In this document: piece by piece, positions 56,601 to 64,000 of the stretch
How positions within the stretch are numbered: the first letter of the stretch is position 1
Layout of the letters: each line of letters begins with the position of its first letter
Source of the DNA: Geosiphon pyriformis
Lineage: Eukaryota; Glomeromycota; Glomeromycetes; Archaeosporales; Geosiphonaceae
Length of the DNA: 64,000 nucleotides
Assembly (NCBI GenBank): GCA_016748015.1
Contig: JAAOMT010000070.1
Coordinates: 62,001 to 126,000, forward strand
Direction of reading: 5' to 3'
Position numbers and translations under genes: made by a program
Notes under the pieces: model-generated
Databases searched by the model: none
Seen by the model: only the letters and a program-made list of their open reading frames with translations
What the model was told of the DNA's origin: nothing

Positions 56601-58600
56601 AATATCTTTTGGGCTTCTATATCGATAATTTTTTAAGCAGATAATGAGGTGTGAATTTTTACAAAAAGCTTAGAAAGACGATTGTGGTAATGCAAGAAAA
56701 TGCTAAATAGATCAATCGGTTACATAAGTTAGGGAAGTGTATTACTTCAGACCTTTTTTAATTATTAGACTGACCTTGCCTTGTAACCCTTTACTTGGAT
56801 TTTTCCGTTGCAAATGAGACATTAATTCCTTACTAAAAGTTTGCATCAGAACTAAATCACTGATATTTCGAAAGCTGCCCATGATTGCGCAAGCCTTTTG
56901 AAAGAAAGATAAGAGCTATTAAGCAGGTTGATCTTAATACATAATTAACAAATAGATGTTGCAAATGAATTTGTGTTACCTTACTACGAATATGCACCGA
57001 TCCATCACTAACCATATCACAAATTTTGACAAACGCGTCTTCTGCAAGTGAAGATTCTGAGGCAGAGCTGCGTTTAAGCTTGAATCTCGGATGAAGACTA
57101 CCTAATACCCTTAAAAAGATTTTTTGAGCTATTACAATGACAAAAAAACATCACAAATTTCCAATTATTTTACTCACCATATCAAACTTAAAGCTGCCGA
57201 TCTAACCTCTTCATAATCATCTTTCAAGCATTGGCAAGTAAGATTATACAAGTTTGGATCAAGTTCAGAGCCACGTTGATGGAGAAGCAGCATCGCTTTT
57301 AATGCCGTCTGGTTTCATGATTTGGATTTTGAATAAATTTGCAATCAATATTATTAAGAAAGGATAACGAGAGCTTACCCGACGAACTCTTGGATCTGTA
57401 TCGTGTCCAAAATTACGCATAACTGTTTGAATTTCAACATCGCTTAAAAAGTCTGGGTTTTTCATAGGTCCACCATTTTCATAAATTAGGTTTTTAATTC
57501 GCTTGTTGATGGGTGATAAAGAGGCCAACAACAAGAGAGCGGCAGATCTTATGCGGGAATGTGAATCTGACAATTCTTGTATCGCGTGGAGAGTAAGTGA
57601 ATGTATTGTATCCCTGAACGAAGCTGTGTCTATCTGATCCAATTTTTTGTACTGGCAATAATTTGGGATCATTTAATTTCCGGATGGAGATTTTTTTTAG
57701 AAAATTTATCCTTTAAATCACCTTTAAAATCCCCATAATTGAGTTGTAAATCTGGTACTTTAGTTTTGTGGAATCGGACTGCAACTAAAATGAAAGTTAT
57801 ATCGAATTAAGTTCAATTTTTAGGGAGTAAAATCATTTGATGATATCACCTCAAGACTAGACTCTAAGCAATAGTATCTAATCTCAATGAGGGATGCGGG
57901 GTTTTGGAAATTTTATCAATATGTAAGAAGAGCTGTAAATTCCAACCTCATTTTGAAGGGTTTCTAATATTGATCGACAATCAATTGATGGATCGTGAGC
58001 CAATTTCTCCAAGAGCAACACTAAAAGAACCTGATATAAGCGAAGAAGTGTGTACGCTTTATTTATGTCAGGAATAGTTAAAGCTAAAAACGATCCCCAA
58101 CATACTTTGACATCTTTATCCCTTTCATCACGCAGTTTTAAAATAAGGATGTTGAACAAAGTATTTCTCGAATCAGAGCGTAGATTCGAAAATTTTCGAA
58201 TGAGAGATCTAAGTGCCTGATAGGAATTGAAGAAAATAACTGAATCGCTCAAGGAAGTAAAAAACCGAGCAGAAGTTGAGGAGTGTATTTACGTGAACTC
58301 TAACTTGCTTATCAAATGAATCTAACTGATCAAAATTCAGCTAAAAATTAAAATTTTCGCTCAAGAATTAGTTTCTCTTTTATGAAAAGATGCAGCTTTA
58401 AACCAACCTCATCTAAAGGCGTATGGCCAAGATCAATGAAAACTTTGCATGTCTTTGAGTCTTCGTCACTTCCACTTTGCATAGGAAGTGCACTATTGAG
58501 AAAATCTGTAAGGATTTGTATAGAAAATGTTCATTTCGACTAGAGTCGAATATAAATCAAAATAGAAAAACCTTTGCGTTGCGTAGAAGGAGCGTTTCAT
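53603..58600 (-). CDS. INTS4-like Integrator subunit (HEAT-repeat protein)
   Basis: A many-exon gene. Exons supported from the 5' side: 58505-58408, 58340-58293, 58216-57947, 57882-57850, 57778-57722, 57651-57379, 57308-57178, 57109-56980, 56894-56775, 56616-56472, 56388-56323, 56245-56077, 55994-55855, 55779-55637; further exons continue to the stop at 53,603. HEAT-type helices appear throughout (SRIRSAALLLLASLSP, DYEEVRSAALSLIWVLGSL, SVHIRSKACAIMG). The segment LLDSGACGAFVRGLEDEYHD is strikingly close to the human INTS4 ESGACGAFVHGLEDEMYE region, and YAFRHYVYLRD near 55,540 matches its C-terminal part. INTS4 scaffolds the INTS9/INTS11 endonuclease of Integrator, which cleaves nascent snRNA and attenuated mRNA transcripts in the nucleus. 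The start codon is unresolved: ATG 58,600 gives a first exon whose phase does not fit the next one. Confidence 0.82.
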
Positions 58601-58743
58601 TGTGAAATTTACCCTACTGTAAGATTAAAGAAACTAATAGCCCCAAAAAATATCAACATAAGCCATTAGACATTTTTTTGTTAGCAGCTTTTAGTGAAAT
58701 TTAATTGGCAAATAGCACAAAATTTTGCCTGAATTGGAAAGCT
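58601..58743. promoter_or_regulatory. Short divergent promoter region
   Basis: About 140 bases separate the presumed INTS4-like start (minus) from the kanadaptin ATG (plus). A T-rich run lies at 58,673-58,681. A shared bidirectional promoter is inferred from spacing only. Confidence 0.5.
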
Positions 58744-61627
58744 ATGGAATGTTCAGCTCAAAATACTGAAGAAACCAAGCCAAAAATCAAAAAATCCGTT
58801 CGCTTCAATGTCCCTTCACAGCCATCTAGTAAATCTTCAAGAACTCATATTTCTGGGCGTAGTTTTGGAGATTTACTGAACTTATGGCGCTAAAGAACCT
58901 TTTCTCCTAGCACCAGAACGAATCCTTCAACCCCCACCACCACCTCTTGCCTATGAAAAACCTCTTTGGAGTGGATTACTACCACAAGACAAATATGCCT
59001 TTGAAGTTATAAAGGAAGGCGTATCCCTGGATATAATACAAATTCCTTTCAGAGAGTTCATAGTTCTTGGTATCTTGATCCCATTTAACATTTTCCCAGT
59101 TTCCGCTTATATTTCACGAACTTTTAAATAGGACGTCTGCCCACCTGCGATATCATAATGGATCACCCTGTATCCTTATCTAAGTGCAAAATTTTATGTT
59201 GAAAAGATCTCATTGTTAGCGAAGTAACCCTTAATTCTTAACCCTTTCCCACAGTCTATATCAAGACATCATGCAATATTGCAGTTCAAGGATAATGGTT
59301 GGTTTTTTTCACAAATTTTCTCAATTATTGGCTTATTTTCTATACAGTTTTAAGTATAACAAACGTACTTTACAGGGGAGATATACATATATGATTTGGA
59401 TAGTGTGCATGGGTCCATATTGAACAGATCCCCAGTGCCAGCACGAAGTTATACCAGAGTCAGGGTTGGGGATCAATTAAGATTTGGTGAGAGTTCGCGC
59501 ATATATATTCTACAAGGACCTGAAGATGAAGATTTTGGAGAGCAGCTCATAAATACTCACCCTATTAGCCAGCAAAAGCAAAAAAGTATCCCGGAGGAAA
59601 CAGGTGTTACCTGGTAAGATTCTTCTAGTTTCCTATTTTGTTATAATTATATCATAGCATTGTATAAATTTTAGCCGTCACAAAGGGGATTTTCTGAGGA
59701 TGCAGACGCAGAAAGTGAAATGCCCGAGACATCTATCGATACATGGAAACGAGATGAAAACGCTTACTATTACAAAGATCCCCGAAAGGCGCTGCGCAAT
59801 TGGTTTGATGTATGCAATGTATCTTATTCGCTTTTGCTCAAGAAAATATCTGATTATAATCTTAATCTTCTCAGAACTGTGGAATTGATATGGAATTTGA
59901 AATAGAAGAACAAGGGCCCGTACATGCTCGCACCTTTACAGCACGGTATTTTAACGTGTTTTCTCCATTTTTATTTTTATTTTTACTATCATTATATTAT
60001 TATTTTTGAAGTGATTAATTCATAAATATTTCAGAGTTCAATTGCCCGATGTCGAGGATGCTTATGGACCAGTATATGGATTAGGGTCTAGTTCTAAAAA
60101 ACGGTAATATTCCATCAAGAGATTATGGCTTTTAAACTCAGACGATAACTCAATCTTTATTTTTAGAGATGCTGAAAAACAGGCTGCAATTGATGCCTGT
60201 GAAAAATTGGATATGTATGGTGCTTTGCGAGGAGGACACGATGAAACAGGTAGGATATTTAATTAATACTCTTAAGAAACCAAAACTATTAATCTTGATT
60301 TTTCATAGCAATTAGGAAAAGGCGACTTCGTCGATTATTAGGCAAAGATGAAGATGAAACTGATTCATTTTATGATAGAACTAATTCCTGTAAGCTGACC
60401 AAACTTCAAATAAATACTGTCTATCTTCTGCCAATTGTTAATTAAATTTTAATATTAGCCGAGCGGAATAAGTCGCGTAAATCGCAGAAAAGCCCTTCTC
60501 AAAAAGTAGAAACTTATGAATCACTTACACAACGAAGAAAAGAACTGGTAATTCAGATTGCTGATTTACGCCACAGAATATCTGAGATCAACCACTCGGG
60601 TTTGTTTACTGTATTGAAGTTTTTGTTCTAACCGATCATATTGCCAACTTTAACCCGTCCTTTATAATTAGATAAAATGATTCCTTCAAACCTTGATGAC
60701 GATTTTGATATTTATATGAATAAATTACAACAAAACTTGAGTGGTGAATCTAAATCAGATTTGGAATTGGCTTTGGAAGAAATGATGAAGGTTTTTATTA
60801 GGGTATTATTTAATTATTTTTCCATACTTCTAATTAATTTTTGTATCCAAATTCGATAACTTGACAGCAAGATCAGCGTTTATCGAAACTTATTGATATA
60901 ACCAAACCAGCTGACATCCTACAAGATCATCTGTTTTCTACCTCATTAAAAGTTTCATCCAAGTCTAAAAGGTGTGTCATGGGAGAACTTGGAAGGGTTT
61001 ATTTTACTATTGTTTTTAATGCTCAGTTATTTTTATGCGGTTTTAACATCTGATTGATATCTTTTTATCAACATGTGTAACCTCTATTTTCTAGCCGTCA
61101 AGATGATGTGATTGAAGAATTAAGCGACATACAGGTAAATTTAATTATTTCTTTTTCGAATTTGCCAATTGACTCATTCCTATCAAAACCTGATATCCAT
61201 TTTGATATTAGAACTCAGCACCAAAAACCTTAAATGTATCATCAACGTCCAAATTTTCAGACTCTTTATCCCAACAACCCGAAGATAGAGATTCGTTCTC
61301 ATCAATAGAAAGAAAAACTAAAAGAGAACCCCCAGAAATCGCTGAATTTTTCGATAAAGGAAAGAGGGCAAAAATTATGGCCCCTATGACCCCCAAAGAG
61401 TATGAAGATCAACAAATAGAAATGAATAATGAAATAGAGGAGTTTGATATAGAAGCTGAGGATGACATTACTGCCTGGGACCCACCTCAAGGACAGACAG
61501 GTAAACCTATATTTATGGACATAATAATTGATAATATGTTCAAAGCTGTAATTCATATGGTGAAAACTTTAATCATTATATAACAGGTGATGGCAGGACA
61601 GCACTAAATGACAAGTTTGGATATTAG
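58744..61627 (+). CDS. Kanadaptin (SLC4A1AP-like) FHA-domain nuclear protein
   Basis: Sixteen exons: 58744-58858, 58911-59069, 59132-59169, 59255-59297, 59376-59613, 59686-59809, 59875-59945, 60035-60103, 60167-60249, 60309-60389, 60459-60599, 60672-60790, 60868-60971, 61095-61134, 61212-61500, 61587-61627; 584 residues, all GT-AG and in frame. After a Pro-rich segment (ERILQPPPPPLAYEKPLW) comes an FHA domain with GRLPTCDIIMDHP, SISRHHAILQF, YIYDLDSVHGSILN and VRVGDQLRFGESSRIYIL. Next are GVTWGFSEDAD and YYYKDPRKALRNWFD, then a short dsRBD-like helix (AAIDACEKLDMYGAL). The C-terminus PPQGQTGDGRTALNDKFGY is the family hallmark. The family is nuclear, FHA-bearing and linked to spliceosome or ciliary transport work in animals; the exact role in fungi is unknown. 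Confidence 0.93.
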
Positions 61628-62500
61628 TAGGTCAATTGTGGTTTCAATTTACTGTGCTTCATTGGATGTGTATCTATAAATAAGATGGCTTTTAGTCACT
61701 TGCACACGTTACATTTACTCTACTTTCTAGGCTCTCCCTGATTCCACTGATTCAAAAAAAAAAGAAAGGGCTGATTGTCACTTGAGAGATCTGATTTTTA
61801 TACTTGAATTTGATGATCAGCCACTCACTACAGAACGATTATAAATCAGAGTTCATTGGCCGAAAATATTTTTTTATTATCTAATATTAAACTGTAAAAG
61901 TTCTGGTCTATTCCTTCCGTTATTCCACATACTTGTGAAAATTTCCACCATTCCGTGATATGTTTATATTACTATTTCACAAAGTGAAACAAGCACTTTA
62001 GCATATCCTTAATTTTGAACCAAATTTTTGAAATATGAAATTAAAGATTTTTGAGATATTTAAATTCAGTTTGGTGAAAAAATTTGCCTATTAATAAAAA
62101 TATTAATGAGTTGCTTAGTAATGCTTACCAGATTGAAATTGCGAAAAGAAATATTCCATTCTGTTCTTTTATTTTAAATTGGTTTTTCAAAATGTTGTTA
62201 TTAAAAAAAGTTGCCTTCATATCTGTATTTTTAATACAAACCAAAAAAAAGAATTTCAAGTAATAAAAGCAGCATTTTTTCAATTTTCAATATTAAAACG
62301 GATATAAAATTAACATCACAAAATTTTGAAATTGTTTAATTATCGAATACTTTTAAAATAATAATAAAAACAGTTTTAATTAATTATTGAATTTATTAAG
62401 TTTATTAATTAAATAATTGTAACAATCATTCTGTCAATTGTAAAGAAAAATTTTTAAAATTATAATATTGCAATTTTTTTTATTTTTATATATAATTAAA
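61628..62500. other. 3' flank of kanadaptin grading into desert
   Basis: No gene recognised. Composition becomes steadily A/T-richer after about 62,000. Confidence 0.45.
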
Positions 62501-64000
62501 ATAATATTTTTTTTATTGCCGAAATGTACCCCAAACACTGAATATTCGATACAATGCAATTATTGTACATTGGACGTAAATTGCGCATAACCAGCCATTC
62601 GAAAATAATATTATAATTATTATTATTATAATTATGTCTTAAATTTTACATAAATTTTGTTGTTATTACATTTACTTAAAAATAACCATTTTTTTACTTG
62701 TATAATATTGTAGTTTTTTAAAAAAATAGTTATTAATTCAATTTTTAAAATATGTATAAAATGTTTTTTTTACAATTGTAATTTCATTTAAAATTCCAAA
62801 TTTTTGTTTATAATAAATGTAAATTAAGTAATAATATTTTAAAATTATTGTGTTAAAAAGTATATTTTGGCAAATTATAAATTATTTTATTAAACTATTA
62901 AATATTTTTTTAAATTTTTAAATATTTTAATGAATTTTTAAATATTATAATATTTAAAATATTGTATAATTTAATTATATTTATGTATTATATAAATTAA
63001 ATTATTAATTAAATAATAATAATTAATAATAATAATTAAAAAATTAATTTATGTTTCTAATAACTTAATTTTTATTTAATAATAATAATTTAATCTAATT
63101 TTTTAACATTGTTTAATAAAATTATTAAAAATTTAATTATTAAAAATAAATTTACTTAAAAACAATTTGGTTTTTTTAATATAATACTTAATATTAAAAC
63201 TATTTATTTTTTATAAAATTAATAAATAAATAGCAGTTTTTTTATTTTAAAAAAAAAGCTTAATAGTATTTATATTATTTTTATATTACCAAAATCTATT
63301 TTAATCTTAAAACTAACAAAGTTTTTAGACACGTTAATTAAAAAACTAACAAAATAATTAATGATTTTTATTATAATAATCATATTTTTTCTACTTTAAA
63401 ATTTTTATGCAAATTTTTATTCAAAAAAAAGATAACCAAAACAATTAAAAAACCAATTAGTTTAACAACAAACTTAATTAAATTAGCCAAATTAAAGATT
63501 TTAAATTTTTTGAAATTTAATTACAAAATTAATAACAAAAATAATTAAAAATACAAAAAAAAAAAAACTCCAAAAAAACAAAACCATTTATATATAATTT
63601 TATATTAATAAAAAATGGCTAAAATTTTTAAAATCATTAGCAAATTTAAAAAAATATTTTATAATCCAAAGATAAATAATCTAAACTTTAATATTTATAA
63701 TAATATTAATATTCAAAAGTTTTTTATTAGTACTTATATAAAATACAAGTATTTAAAACAATTAAGCTTAAAATTTTTAAAGAATTAAAAATTACAATAA
63801 TAAAATATTAATAATAATAAGAATTAAAAAAATAGAAAATAAACCATATATAATTATTAATTTAAAAAATTAAATTACTAATTTAAAACAATATAAACAA
63901 AAAAAATATATTTTTAAAAATAATAATTTTTTTTTAATTAAGCAGAAAAAAATTTTATTACTGTTTTTTTAATTAGTACAAATTAGTTAATAAAAATAAT
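62500..64000. other. AT-rich desert at the right edge
   Basis: About 85-90% A/T with a short less biased island at 62,515-62,605 (a few CpG). No domain or RNA gene recognised. Texture is identical to the 14-15.5 kb and 26-30.6 kb deserts. Confidence 0.5.

Noticed and set aside
62515-62605. Short island with CpG in the right desert, considered as a gene or RNA relic
   Set aside because: Too short, no frame or RNA structure recognised.

Overview
The window is AT-rich fungal nuclear DNA laid out as two gene islands set in repeat deserts. Short GT-AG introns are abundant, and the proteins are clearly fungal or opisthokont (a Sla1-type endocytic adaptor, mitochondrial EF-G1, Mus81). They sit beside genes missing from common yeasts (an Integrator INTS4-like HEAT protein and kanadaptin). 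Together with decayed LINEs of a type I associate with arbuscular mycorrhizal fungi, this suggests an early-diverging fungus, most likely Glomeromycotina. That assignment is inference.

Layout. 1-6.2 kb is a desert of decayed retroelements: a Ty3/Gypsy integrase 3' end, a LINE 3' end, and an ORF1-only LINE-like copy. 6.6-13 kb is gene island 1: an unrecognised three-exon protein, a two-helix membrane protein with PY-like motifs and an in-frame stop, and MUS81 on the minus strand. 14-30.6 kb is a second desert. It holds one comparatively fresh 5'-truncated LINE (15.6-17.5 kb, candidate 10-bp target duplication), a near-full-length but heavily mutated relative (18.4-25.6 kb), a minus-strand fragment (17.6-18.3 kb), and about 5 kb of sequence too AT-rich to read. 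30.7-33.1 kb holds broken gene fragments. 34.1-61.6 kb is gene island 2, in order: a MEF2-type MADS-box factor (minus), SLA1 (plus), MEF1 (plus), a MATH-BTB-BACK protein (minus), a forkhead pseudogene (minus), an INTS4-like gene (minus), and kanadaptin (plus). 62-64 kb returns to desert.

The conserved genes are not an operon or pathway; they are housekeeping and regulatory genes that share an island. Two pairs are divergent: MADS/SLA1 across about 3 kb, and INTS4-like/kanadaptin across about 140 bp. The main unusual signal is in the deserts. Four copies of one LINE 3' tail, and the coding remains upstream of them, differ mostly by C-to-T and G-to-A changes (Cys/His to Tyr, Trp to stop, Gly to Ser/Asn, Asp to Asn). 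This is the footprint of cytosine deamination or a RIP-like process that spares the neighbouring gene islands. No CRISPR array and no convincing tRNA or rRNA gene was found.
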